Shown: piece after piece, positions 1 through 6,854 of the stretch
Position numbering within the stretch: position 1 is the first letter of the stretch
Layout of the letters: every line of letters starts with the position of its first letter
The notes under the pieces: model-generated
Databases searched by the model: none
Told to the model about the DNA's origin: nothing
What the model saw: only the letters and a program-made list of their open reading frames with translations
DNA from: Bacillota bacterium
GTDB lineage: Bacteria; Bacillota; UBA4882; UBA8346
NCBI GenBank assembly: GCA_028282485.1
Contig: JANQHU010000309.1
Coordinates: 1 to 7,970, forward strand
Direction of reading: 5' to 3'
Length of the DNA stretch: 7,970 nucleotides
Program-made: the position numbers and the translations under genes

Positions 1-80
1 CTCTCGGCCATCGCCCCACTTCCTTACCCTGAAGGGGGTTGCCACGATGGGGGCCTCCCCTGCTTTTAAAATTTTTTCCT

Positions 81-102
81 CCCGCGGTCAGGAAACCGCG
101 GG
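81..102. repeat. GC-rich 8-bp inverted repeat
   Basis: CCCGCGGT (81-88) pairs perfectly with ACCGCGGG (95-102) over a 6-nt loop, a strong stem. On the minus strand the stem is followed by AGGAAAAAATTTT, so any U-run starts about 10 nt later, too far for a standard intrinsic terminator. It could act as a terminator aid, or as part of a repeat element. Confidence 0.75.
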
Positions 103-114
103 TTTAAGGAAGGT

Positions 115-135
115 CCGGAAACCTTTGGTGTCCGG
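115..135. repeat. Imperfect inverted repeat
   Basis: CCGGA (115-119) pairs with TCCGG (131-135), and after one A/G mismatch ACC (121-123) pairs with GGT (127-129) over a 3-nt loop. It is the middle of three hairpins downstream of cas2. No function can be assigned from sequence alone. Confidence 0.6.
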
Positions 136-144
136 TGACTTTTG

Positions 145-170
145 GCTACTTTTGGTCTTTCAAAAGTAGC
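145..170. repeat. Perfect 10-bp inverted repeat just after cas2 (possible transcript-end hairpin)
   Basis: GCTACTTTTG at 145-154 pairs perfectly with CAAAAGTAGC at 161-170 across a 6-nt loop. It begins 6 nt after the cas2 stop codon, a place where an operon-ending hairpin would be expected. There is no U-tract after it on the minus strand, so it does not look like a classic intrinsic terminator; it could instead stabilise the mRNA 3' end or be part of a dispersed intergenic repeat. The octamer ACTTTTGG occurs twice (138-145 and 148-155), so the CAAAAGT arm could pair with either copy. Confidence 0.8.
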
Positions 171-176
171 TCCCCC

Positions 177-464
177 CTACACAAAAAGCGATTCCCCGTC
201 TTTCTTATTAATTCCCAAAGTCTCCTCAGCAAAAGAATCCTCATTAATCAACTTAATTATCGATACAAAATCCTCTTTTTTATCAATAATCTTTTTCAGC
301 TTCTCCCGTAATTCCAGCAGATCAGCATTAGTAATATTGCCGCGAAAAACCGACTTTTGGTGATGGGTGAAATATTTCTTGCATGTTTTAAAAACCTTTT
401 GGACTCTTTTTTCTCCAATATCGTAAAAAATAAAAGCATAATTATAATTAGGCTGTTTTTTCAT
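177..464 (-). CDS. cas2: CRISPR adaptation protein Cas2
   Basis: Small ferredoxin-fold protein that dimerises and bridges two Cas1 dimers to form the spacer integration complex; some homologues show metal-dependent nuclease activity that integration does not need. It has 95 residues, normal for Cas2. The first strand AFIFYDIGEKR carries the conserved aspartate D15, followed by the helix VQKVFKTCKKY and a SVFRGNIT segment corresponding to the second strand. The ATG at 462-464 overlaps the cas1 stop; a G-run (GGGGG) 7 nt upstream within the end of cas1 may serve as a weak ribosome binding site, so translation is probably coupled to cas1. It is the last gene of the operon in the window; 6 nt after its stop codon a hairpin-forming inverted repeat begins. 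Confidence 0.94.
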   Translation of the reverse strand: MKKQPNYNYAFIFYDIGEKRVQKVFKTCKKYFTHHQKSVFRGNITNADLLELREKLKKIIDKKEDFVSIIKLINEDSFAEETLGINKKDGESLFV

Positions 465-1468
465 ACCATAGCCCCCAGACTAAAGGGTTTAAAAGGCTTA
501 TCTTCTACCAAATATTTTACCAACTTATAACCGTCCAACTTAATAGCCGTCCGATAAGAAGTCTTACGCCGTAAAACCTTATGCTCAAACCTTTGGCTTA
601 ATCGCTCTTCAAAGGCTTCAATAAAAATCTTTTTGCCCGGATCATTTAATAGACAATAATTTAACTTTTTCTCAAAATGTTTTGTTACCTGAAGTTTTTT
701 GTTATTTACACAATCAAAAATAGTTCGATATACTAGTGGCGGCTTAAAAGCCTCTGCCAAATCCAAGCTGAGGGAAAACCGGCCTTCTCCTGGTTCGTGG
801 AGAAAACTAATCGACTGGTTTAAATGAGTATGGTAAAGCTGCGTAATTACTTTGGTATAAAGTAGCGAATTGCCAAAAGAGATCAATGCGTTAATAGGAT
901 TATCAGGCGGACGCCGTACTCTTTTATTTAAAATAAAATCTTCCGGCAAAAAATATTTAAAACTCTCGTAAAACCGGGCCCAAATCTGGCCTTCGACCAT
1001 TAAAATTTGTTTAATATCTTGCATTTTAACCAACATATTGCCTAAATCTTTTTTGAGCCAATCTAAAAAAGGTTTTAATTCTTTACTACCATGTCGGTAA
1101 TAATGATACAAGACTTCCCCAATATTTTCCCCAATTGCTGCTACTATTGCCTTAGCTACTTCCTGCCGCCGTAGGGAAAAAGCCGTCGCTTGCTTGACAG
1201 TAAGTGCTCCGCTAACTAAATAGTCTTTCGGATAAAACGAACCGCAATAATTTCCATGATAATTAAAAAAATGCAGGGTAATTCCGGCTCTGGCTATTAA
1301 ATCCAACAATTTGGTATTTAAGGAGACTTCATTTAAACAATAAAGCTCACGAGTATTTTTAATAGGAATATGATTATTCCCGTTGGCATTAATAAAGGTA
1401 ATCGAAGAATCCTTTCGTTTTAATTCCCCCGGTGAAAAAATATATTTGGAATGACCGGACACACTCAT
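461..1468 (-). CDS. cas1: CRISPR integrase Cas1
   Basis: Metal-dependent integrase that, in a complex with Cas2, inserts new spacers at the leader end of the CRISPR array. From the ATG at 1466-1468 it has 335 residues, the usual size for type I-B Cas1. An N-terminal beta domain is followed by the alpha-helical catalytic domain. The predicted metal ligands are E159 (in MVEGQIWARFYE), H224 (in SFLHEPGEGRF) and D236 (in LSLDLAEAFKP); an N-x-ALISFGNSLLY segment between them is also typical. A TTG two codons upstream (1472-1474) is in frame, but AAGGAGG at 1476-1482 lies 1 nt from it and 7 nt from the ATG, so ATG is the better start. It follows cas4 closely, and its TGA overlaps the ATG of cas2 by 4 nt (ATGA at 461-464). 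All catalytic residues are present. Confidence 0.96.
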   Translation of the reverse strand: MSVSGHSKYIFSPGELKRKDSSITFINANGNNHIPIKNTRELYCLNEVSLNTKLLDLIARAGITLHFFNYHGNYCGSFYPKDYLVSGALTVKQATAFSLRRQEVAKAIVAAIGENIGEVLYHYYRHGSKELKPFLDWLKKDLGNMLVKMQDIKQILMVEGQIWARFYESFKYFLPEDFILNKRVRRPPDNPINALISFGNSLLYTKVITQLYHTHLNQSISFLHEPGEGRFSLSLDLAEAFKPPLVYRTIFDCVNNKKLQVTKHFEKKLNYCLLNDPGKKIFIEAFEERLSQRFEHKVLRRKTSYRTAIKLDGYKLVKYLVEDKPFKPFSLGAMV

Positions 1469-1475
1469 TCTCAAG

Positions 1476-1482
1476 CCTCCTT
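1476..1482 (-). promoter_or_regulatory. Shine-Dalgarno of cas1 (decides start)
   Basis: AAGGAGG on the minus strand lies in the short cas4-cas1 gap. It is 7 nt from the ATG at 1466-1468 but only 1 nt from the in-frame TTG at 1472-1474, which favours the ATG as the cas1 start. Confidence 0.8.
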
Positions 1483-1486
1483 AATG

Positions 1487-1981
1487 TTAAATAAAGCAAT
1501 ATTCATAATAAGCACATTTGCTGCATTTTTTAGTTTTAACAGCCAACGGTGGTTTTTCCGTTTCCAAAAACCTTTCGATTTCTACCATTAATTCTGCCAA
1601 AGCCGCTTCATTAGCCGCCGTTAATTCCACATAGTGAAGCTTTTTATCCTGTTTATTTCGCTCGACAAATTCTAATTTGCCTTTTCGCTCAATTCCTTTA
1701 TCCTTTAATTTTTTTAGGTATAATAAAACCTGCCATTTCGCCGCTTCAATATCCGCATCTGACTTTTTCATTTCCACTAAATACTCTGCGGTAATTTTAT
1801 CAATTTTAATGTTTTCGATACTAATTTCCCTTTGCTCGCTCTTTTCCTGCTCCAATTCGTGTAAAACCCGGCCTACCCGCACCTCTTCGCTATTGTCTTC
1901 CAGGTTAAGGCGCTGGGCAAAAAGCCAGCATTGCCGCTGACAGTGAAAAAAGTAATTGATGATGGTGCCAGAAATTTTCAT
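1487..1981 (-). CDS. cas4: CRISPR adaptation exonuclease Cas4 (Fe-S, RecB-like)
   Basis: RecB-family nuclease with an iron-sulphur cluster that works with Cas1-Cas2 to process prespacer ends and ensure PAM-correct, oriented integration. The 164-residue length is typical of I-B Cas4. Expected cluster ligands are C14 near the N-terminus and C153, C156 and C162 in the C-terminal CSKCAYYEYCFI. Nuclease motifs are H41 (GRVLHE), D61, E70 with K72 (EMKKS) and Q84-x3-Y88 (WQVLLY). C18 makes an extra CxxxC with C14. The ATG at 1979-1981 overlaps the cas3 stop as ATGA, and AAAGGAGA at 1991-1998, 9 nt upstream inside cas3, provides a good ribosome binding site. The stop lies 18 nt before the preferred cas1 start. 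It stands alone, not fused to Cas1. Confidence is high because motifs, length and neighbours agree. Confidence 0.95.
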   Translation of the reverse strand: MKISGTIINYFFHCQRQCWLFAQRLNLEDNSEEVRVGRVLHELEQEKSEQREISIENIKIDKITAEYLVEMKKSDADIEAAKWQVLLYLKKLKDKGIERKGKLEFVERNKQDKKLHYVELTAANEAALAELMVEIERFLETEKPPLAVKTKKCSKCAYYEYCFI

Positions 1982-4551
1982 AAAAAAAGATCTCCTTTGC
2001 CCGCCTCTTTTTTATACTTTTCTCGATCAAACTTTTTTTCTGTCGTCAAAAAGCGATCTGCTTCTGCAATATAGTAAAAAGGACCAACTTTTTCGGTTAC
2101 AAAAGGGATCTCCTCTTGTTTAGAGGAGTAACTTACTAAATTATAAGTAAAGAAAGTCATTTGGGCAATTAATTGGGAGAACTTAATCTGTTTTTTACTA
2201 TACTTCATTTTTCGATTGGCGGAGAGCTCTTTATAGTCCTCCCATAAGCGAAACCCATCGAGTCCCATCTCTTCAATAATATAAGGTAGATAAATTTGAA
2301 CATTTCTTTCTTTGATTAGCTGCATTTTTTGTTGCACTTGTTCGAACTTTAAATATAAGGCCTTGTCCAGCACATCTCTGATATTTTTTTCATTAGTCTG
2401 GACTTGATGTTCTTTTAAATCACTCAGGCATTTCTCGTAAAAGCCCCCAAAATCTTTCCTTTTTAACAATTCTTGATACTCTTTCGCAAGAATATTATAA
2501 GTAGTTCGGTAATCTCCCCGATAGATCTGGTTCGGCAGATCCAAGCAAAAAAAGTAAGCATGGGCCTCGGTGGCCAGACAAGAACGATTAATGCGCCCCA
2601 GAAATTGCTCTTCAGAGTCTAAAATCGAGATGTTTTTATAACCGATATCCATGTCAATATCCACCCCGGCTTCAATCACTTGCGTGGCTATCACTATAAT
2701 TCTCTGTTCTTTTTTAATCTGTTTTAAGATCCGCTCCCGTTGGTATTTATTATCATCGCCAGTTAGTTCGACTAATCTTATCTCTTGCTTCAAACCTTGC
2801 TGCTCTAGTAAATTATAAAAATTCCGGGCTGTATCTTTTTTGATAAACTCAATTAAGATTTTTAGTCTACCCGGCCTCTTGGTGAGCCATGCGCAGACTA
2901 CTTCTTTCAAGCGTTGCAAATTAAATTCTTTTTCATTTAACAGCTCAAAATGTAAATTAACACGATTTTTAAATAATGGATTCTGATAATAAAGGCGACT
3001 ATCCTGAATCAAATTCACATACGAAGACAAACTCTCTTTTTCAACTAATAGCCGATCCAAGCGGGGTAAGGTCGCCGACATAATAATTATTTTTAGATTT
3101 AATAATTTAGCATACTTATCAAAAAATAGGATAATTTCATTCCACAGGACATTACTATAACTTTGGATCTCATCTAAGATTACCACACTATTACATAAAT
3201 GCACTAAGGGAAAGTTGGCCTCTTTACCCACTCCGAATAACCAGTTGAAAAAGTTAATATGAGTAGTTAAGACTACGGGATAATGTAAAAACTGCCGGTC
3301 AATGTAACTCCGGTCATAATCAATCCATTCCTCTACTTTACCAGCTTCCTCTCCCTTTTTCGCTGCTTCCTCTTCTCGGGTCAAAACCGGGGTGATAGAA
3401 TTGATCACTACGTGCTGTAAAGCATCGCCAAATATTTCGTCAAAGGTTTCCTTAGTTTGTTCTACCAGGGTATTAAAAGGAAAGATATAAAATACTTTTT
3501 GGAACTCGGGCTTTTGGGTCAATAATTGCAACGCTAAATTAATAGAAATATTAGTTTTACCCCCTCCGGTGGGGGCTTCTAAATAAAAAATATTGTGATC
3601 CAAATTAGCTAGCAGATTTTTTTCTGCTTCATCAAAGAGCTGACTCCGCAAATGATTAATGGGGGTTTTTTCAAAATAATCGGGATTTTTACGATGGGCC
3701 AGAATTCCTTGGTAAACCTCGGATTTCCGATAAAGCTCCCTGATACCTTTCACATCCGTCAATAACCCGAGTTCAATCTTCTTTTGGGCAAAAAACTCAT
3801 AAGTAGCATAATAGTCAGCCGCTACCAATAAGGAAAAGAGCAATTTAGTGAGAATGTATAAAACACAAGGGTCAGCAGTCTCTTCTTTTAAACCTTTATT
3901 TCTTTCCGCAAAAAGATTACATTCCCCAAAATTGAGGTTCGGCCACGAAGAGGATAAGTAATTTTTTAAGTATTTATCATTCGTCTCTTCAGCCTGAAAA
4001 CTATTTAAATCACTCAAAAAATCACTGGGCTTTAAATCTTTGAGATAAGTGTGGTGGCGGGAAATTATAAAAGCAAAAGTATAAAGCAAGTCCCTAAAGT
4101 ATTTGCGCTGTTTTTGCTCAGGGAATTTTTTAACCCTTTTGCTAAAAAGATCAATAAACATTACCGCCGAAAGCAAGGAGTGTTCCCCACGGCCGCTTTT
4201 AATTGTTAAATTTTGAAATGAAGGATTTTTCATTTGCCGCTGCTGAAAATAGGGATTAAGCTTCCCTAAGTCATGCAAGTAAACTGCGTTAATAAATAAT
4301 TCGAGCACAAGTCCCTTAGCTTCTGCAGTTAAAGGCTCTCCTTTACATTCTAAACTCTCTGCCAAGCGCTTCAGAATCCCTGCCAGACCCTTTTGCTCTA
4401 TTAATAATTCTAAATAAGACCTAGTTATTTCTAAATGTTCCGTTAACAGTTCTTTGCGAATCACTTTTCCCGCAGCATCTTTTTCCAGATGGGCCCAGAT
4501 TATCCCTGGGTCCAGAATCAGGCTCTTTAGAACAACAAATTGCCGGTCCAT
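1978..4551 (-). CDS. cas3: CRISPR-associated HD nuclease-helicase Cas3
   Basis: Effector nuclease-helicase of type I interference: recruited by target-bound Cascade, it nicks the displaced strand and degrades DNA with ATP-driven 3'-5' translocation. The 857-residue protein has the full fused architecture. The N-terminal HD domain shows H39, H93-D94 (in HDLGK), H124, H166-H167 and D246, matching the spacing of the metal ligands of Cas3 nucleases. The SF2 helicase shows motif I APTGGGKT (326-333), a motif Ia-like FPFNTLVEQT, motif II DEIQ (460-463), motif III SAT (492-494), motif V around TQVIEAGVDID (623-633) and motif VI QFLGRINR (649-656). A C-terminal region of about 180 residues follows. 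The start ATG at 4549-4551 has AAAGGAT at 4561-4567 with suitable spacing. Its TGA overlaps the cas4 ATG by 4 nt, implying coupled translation. No key residue is missing, so the enzyme looks active. Confidence 0.96.
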   Translation of the reverse strand: MDRQFVVLKSLILDPGIIWAHLEKDAAGKVIRKELLTEHLEITRSYLELLIEQKGLAGILKRLAESLECKGEPLTAEAKGLVLELFINAVYLHDLGKLNPYFQQRQMKNPSFQNLTIKSGRGEHSLLSAVMFIDLFSKRVKKFPEQKQRKYFRDLLYTFAFIISRHHTYLKDLKPSDFLSDLNSFQAEETNDKYLKNYLSSSWPNLNFGECNLFAERNKGLKEETADPCVLYILTKLLFSLLVAADYYATYEFFAQKKIELGLLTDVKGIRELYRKSEVYQGILAHRKNPDYFEKTPINHLRSQLFDEAEKNLLANLDHNIFYLEAPTGGGKTNISINLALQLLTQKPEFQKVFYIFPFNTLVEQTKETFDEIFGDALQHVVINSITPVLTREEEAAKKGEEAGKVEEWIDYDRSYIDRQFLHYPVVLTTHINFFNWLFGVGKEANFPLVHLCNSVVILDEIQSYSNVLWNEIILFFDKYAKLLNLKIIIMSATLPRLDRLLVEKESLSSYVNLIQDSRLYYQNPLFKNRVNLHFELLNEKEFNLQRLKEVVCAWLTKRPGRLKILIEFIKKDTARNFYNLLEQQGLKQEIRLVELTGDDNKYQRERILKQIKKEQRIIVIATQVIEAGVDIDMDIGYKNISILDSEEQFLGRINRSCLATEAHAYFFCLDLPNQIYRGDYRTTYNILAKEYQELLKRKDFGGFYEKCLSDLKEHQVQTNEKNIRDVLDKALYLKFEQVQQKMQLIKERNVQIYLPYIIEEMGLDGFRLWEDYKELSANRKMKYSKKQIKFSQLIAQMTFFTYNLVSYSSKQEEIPFVTEKVGPFYYIAEADRFLTTEKKFDREKYKKEAGKGDLFL

Positions 4552-4571
4552 TCCTATTTCATCCTTTCCGT

Positions 4572-5399
4572 TTAAAAAAAGGCTAAATATTGCCCTTCAC
4601 TGTCTCTGGTTTTTGTCAGATAAATATCTGTTAAAGAACCGTAATCTGTTATTATTGCATTAGTAAAAATACTCTCCTGATATTCATAAAAATTATATTC
4701 CGGCTGCAAAGTGATGGGGGCCATTTCTCGCAAGCAATAATAAAGCGCTTCTTCATCATAACTTTCATCTTCCCAGATTACTCCCCTGTGTGGAAAAAGA
4801 GAATCCAGGTGATCGCTTTTAGCGCTAATTAAATCTACCATTTCTGCTTTTTCGATCTTAGCCGGATGATCGTTTTTCCCTAAATAGGGCAGAAAGACGG
4901 CCTTTTGATTTATTAAATAATCCGCTAGTACCTGGAATAACTCTTGCCTCAGAGAGCCGTCCTCCAAAAGATAAATCTTCCATTTAGGGTTTTGCAACCA
5001 CTGTTCCCTGACGATTAAGTTACCCCCTGGTTCTTTACAAGCATAGCCTACACTATTATTAAAAGTTTGGATCTTTTTCACAAAATAACCCGCTCGGGCC
5101 TGAGGAACAATGGCTATTTTTAAATTTTGTAGACGCTCGTAAAATTCCGGAAAGGTAAATTCGTCAACTTCATCGCTGCTTTTAAGTTTTTTCCGTTGCA
5201 AAGCAGCCTCGGCTAACTGGCGAGCCTGTTGCTGATAACCACCTAACCCGAGTAGAGCTCCCAAAAGTCCTAATAAAGCAATTTTATGAATATTATTATA
5301 GGTAAAGTAGGCAAAAGCATTAACATCCGGTTTTTTAAAAAGGGCCGTTTTTCCTGATAAAGTGAATTTTAAAGCTTTCATGATTTTTTCAGCCATCAA
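4572..5399 (-). CDS. cas5: Type I-B Cascade protein Cas5 (Cas5h/Hmari-like)
   Basis: RAMP-fold Cascade subunit that caps the 5' handle of the crRNA and contacts Cas8 and the first Cas7. From the TTG at 5399 it has 275 residues. The N-terminal strand ALKFTLSGKTALFKKPDVN (9-27) is followed by a YNNIHKIALLGLLGALLGLGG segment (34-54), strongly characteristic of the I-B Cas5 group: a glycine-rich helix, not a membrane anchor. IVREQWLQNP (129-138) and PYLGKNDHPA (171-180) match conserved Cas5 positions. AGGAGG at 5411-5416 lies 11 nt from the TTG and 14 nt from the adjacent in-frame ATG (5394-5396); a third start, the ATG at 5379-5381, would give the family-like N-terminus MKALKF but has no clear ribosome binding site. 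The stop lies 20 nt before cas3, 38 nt or less separates it from cas7. I-B Cas5 lacks crRNA-processing activity, so a Cas6 is needed elsewhere. Confidence 0.92.
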   Translation of the reverse strand: MMAEKIMKALKFTLSGKTALFKKPDVNAFAYFTYNNIHKIALLGLLGALLGLGGYQQQARQLAEAALQRKKLKSSDEVDEFTFPEFYERLQNLKIAIVPQARAGYFVKKIQTFNNSVGYACKEPGGNLIVREQWLQNPKWKIYLLEDGSLRQELFQVLADYLINQKAVFLPYLGKNDHPAKIEKAEMVDLISAKSDHLDSLFPHRGVIWEDESYDEEALYYCLREMAPITLQPEYNFYEYQESIFTNAIITDYGSLTDIYLTKTRDSEGQYLAFF

Positions 5400-5410
5400 C
5401 CCACGGCTTA

Positions 5411-5416
5411 CCTCCT
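5411..5416 (-). promoter_or_regulatory. Shine-Dalgarno of cas5 with long spacing
   Basis: AGGAGG on the minus strand, 11 nt before TTG (5397-5399) and 14 nt before ATG (5394-5396), which are adjacent and in frame. Spacing favours the TTG, codon preference the ATG; the two differ by one residue. Confidence 0.7.
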
Positions 5417-5437
5417 CTTTTGATTGATAGATTTAAC

Positions 5438-6430
5438 TTAAGCATCCTGCTCCTGATAAAGTAGCGCTGCCGTAAACAGATTCTTCTCTTGGTAATTTAA
5501 GCCCTGCTGCTGCAAACTCTCTCCTTGCACTACCACGGTGAGAGGATTATAATAGACTTCAATTTGGGCAATTTGCTCTTTAAAATCTGCTAAAAACCCT
5601 AATTGGGCCAGATTAATTACCGCTTTACCATCTTCTTTGGTAAAACCAATATACTGATCTAAATTAGCCAAATAAAGCCGGGCCTCATCCCGACACTCGA
5701 CAAATAAAGCAAACTCATTTTCGCAACCCATTTTACTATTGGTATTAAAAGCAGTCGCGGCAACCAAGCAACCTGCTTTAAATTTATGATAAGCCGCCTG
5801 GGTATAGCCTTCAAAACCCTCAATTAAACTAATATATTCCTGGTAATTTTCCGGATTAACCGTAAAGGGATAAAAATAATGAGCCTCATCCACCACTATT
5901 TTGGTCCCCAGCGTAGTAGCGCTGGCCTCTTCCTTTTTTTCGGAAGAGTTTCGAAAAGGAGATAAAATCGCTTGGGATTCAATAATTGTCTCCGCATATT
6001 TATTATAACCTTGTCCCACTTGAACGGCTCCCGTAATGCTAATATTCCGTTTTCGATCCGCCGCAAAAGTAGCTCCAAAATTGATCACATCCAAGGCCTT
6101 AAATAAGTTCTCCAAAATTTCTTTGGAAGTAACCGACGCTTCTGCTTTGACCTCCGGAAAAACCGCTAAATACCGCTCCCATAAATCCCGGGGCTGGAGC
6201 TTGCTCTTTTCCTCTTCTTTGGCTTTCTCGTCAATTTTAAAAGATTTTAAGTATAAAACCTTTTCCCCTTCGTTCTCCCACATCCGTTTGATAGGATACT
6301 TAAAAGCTTTGTCACTACCAAAAATATCCCCGTTAGCCGTGGTTTTCGGCCTTCCCGTAAAATCAGCATTCCAATTAGCCATTCTGCTTTTAATGGCCAC
6401 TACTCCATAAACCCGGTTTTTCATCTTCAT
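5438..6430 (-). CDS. cas7: Type I-B Cascade backbone protein Cas7 (Csh2-like RAMP)
   Basis: Backbone subunit of Cascade; several copies polymerise along the crRNA spacer and hold it for pairing with target DNA. Read from the ATG at 6430 it has 330 residues, normal for Cas7. Family-like landmarks are an N-terminal NWNADFTGRP block (19-28) followed by a KR pair (48-49), the ISITGAVQVGQGYNKY segment (130-145) typical of the Cas7 core RRM fold, and TLGTKIVVDEAHY (173-185) before a VNP turn. The start is ambiguous: GGAGG at 6441-6445 sits 4 nt from an in-frame GTG (6434-6436) and 10 nt from the ATG (6428-6430), and another ATG lies at 6422-6424. I prefer 6430; the GTG would add two residues. The gene sits between cas8b and cas5, as expected in a type I-B operon. 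No nuclease activity is expected. Confidence 0.92.
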   Translation of the reverse strand: MKMKNRVYGVVAIKSRMANWNADFTGRPKTTANGDIFGSDKAFKYPIKRMWENEGEKVLYLKSFKIDEKAKEEEKSKLQPRDLWERYLAVFPEVKAEASVTSKEILENLFKALDVINFGATFAADRKRNISITGAVQVGQGYNKYAETIIESQAILSPFRNSSEKKEEASATTLGTKIVVDEAHYFYPFTVNPENYQEYISLIEGFEGYTQAAYHKFKAGCLVAATAFNTNSKMGCENEFALFVECRDEARLYLANLDQYIGFTKEDGKAVINLAQLGFLADFKEQIAQIEVYYNPLTVVVQGESLQQQGLNYQEKNLFTAALLYQEQDA

Positions 6431-6440
6431 TTTCACTCAC

Positions 6441-6445
6441 CCTCC
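6441..6445 (-). promoter_or_regulatory. Shine-Dalgarno of cas7 (ambiguous start)
   Basis: GGAGG on the minus strand, 4 nt before an in-frame GTG (6434-6436) and 10 nt before an ATG (6428-6430). Either may be used; the ATG is slightly preferred. Confidence 0.7.
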
Positions 6446-6476
6446 GAATTACTATTAATAGAATTTTGATCATTTT

Positions 6477-6854
6477 TTATTTATTATAAAAAAGATTCTT
6501 CGCCATAAATCCTGCTAAAAAGAAGTCCTGCTTATCTTTCAAATTACTTGTTCCTTCATAATCCATGACTGCGCTAAAAGCATTACGAAATGTAAGAAAT
6601 TTGAGGGGAATTTTGTGTTTATAACTATTAAAGACATTTTTGAGCTGTTCTTTCAACTGTATTGGGGTAGCTACTCGTAAAAACGGCTCAATCAAACTGC
6701 ATTTCTTATTTTCCGCTTCACTTTGCGAAACTAAGTAATAGGCTATTTGCCCCCCTAAGAAATAAAACTGATTATCATTTTGACAAGTATAAAAATCTTC
6801 TTTTTTCAACTCAAACCCTATTTCTTCATAAAAATCACTAATCCGGCTTCCCAT
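6477..6854 (-). CDS. cas11b: Possible internally translated Cas11b small subunit (nested in cas8b)
   Basis: An in-frame ATG at 6852-6854 inside cas8b would yield a 125-residue protein equal to the Cas8b C-terminus. It is preceded by a purine-rich stretch, AAAGGGAG at 6865-6872 (10 nt spacing) and GGGAAGG at 6857-6863, which could act as an internal ribosome binding site. In several type I-B, I-C and I-D systems the small subunit Cas11 is known to be made from an internal start in the large-subunit gene, and about 120-170 residues is the expected size. A second candidate is the ATG at 6984-6986 (169 residues), with GAGGA further upstream at 13 nt spacing. The sequence shows only the start and purine tract; that this is translated is inference. 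The purine tract could also simply reflect the Lys/Gly codons of Cas8b. Confidence 0.38.
   Translation of the reverse strand: MGSRISDFYEEIGFELKKEDFYTCQNDNQFYFLGGQIAYYLVSQSEAENKKCSLIEPFLRVATPIQLKEQLKNVFNSYKHKIPLKFLTFRNAFSAVMDYEGTSNLKDKQDFFLAGFMAKNLFYNK

Larger units (their letters stand above)
1..176. other. Non-coding, GC-richer region downstream of cas2
   Basis: This stretch holds no recognisable gene. Positions 1-60 in particular are visibly richer in G and C than the cas operon, with runs such as CCCC, GGGGG and GGGGGCC, and are followed by an AT-rich patch (64-77) and the three hairpins at 81-102, 115-135 and 145-170. No CRISPR repeat is seen. Leaders are generally AT-rich, so this does not look like one. 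It may be a boundary of the cas island, a structured intergenic repeat, or the edge of the next gene or RNA to the left. Confidence 0.5.

Noticed and set aside
145..170. Inverted repeat as a CRISPR repeat
   Set aside because: It occurs once, is not followed by a spaced copy, and lies directly against the cas2 stop without a leader.
3160..3180. DEIQ instead of DEAH/DExH in Cas3 motif II
   Set aside because: The catalytic D and E are retained, and DEIQ-type variants are, as I recall, common in I-B Cas3 proteins; it does not suggest loss of ATPase activity.
5240..5300. Hydrophobic glycine-rich stretch in Cas5 as a transmembrane segment
   Set aside because: The IALLGLLGALLGLGGY segment is a characteristic conserved part of I-B Cas5 and the protein is a soluble Cascade subunit.
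5860..5910. DEAH-like string in Cas7 (VVDEAHYFYP)
   Set aside because: There is no Walker A or other helicase motif in the protein, and the position fits the conserved segment preceding the VNP turn of Cas7. It is a coincidental match.
6036..6410. Plus-strand open frames opposite cas genes (6036-6410, 142-363, 1677-1940, 4454-4663)
   Set aside because: Each lies antisense to a well-supported cas gene, has no recognisable motif and shows no convincing ribosome binding site. They are shadows of the coding strand.
6452..6475. Short palindromes CTATTAATAG and TGATCA in the cas8b-cas7 gap as an operator or promoter
   Set aside because: They are short and lie in a 40-nt AT-rich gap where such palindromes arise by chance; no -35/-10 pair with proper spacing was seen.
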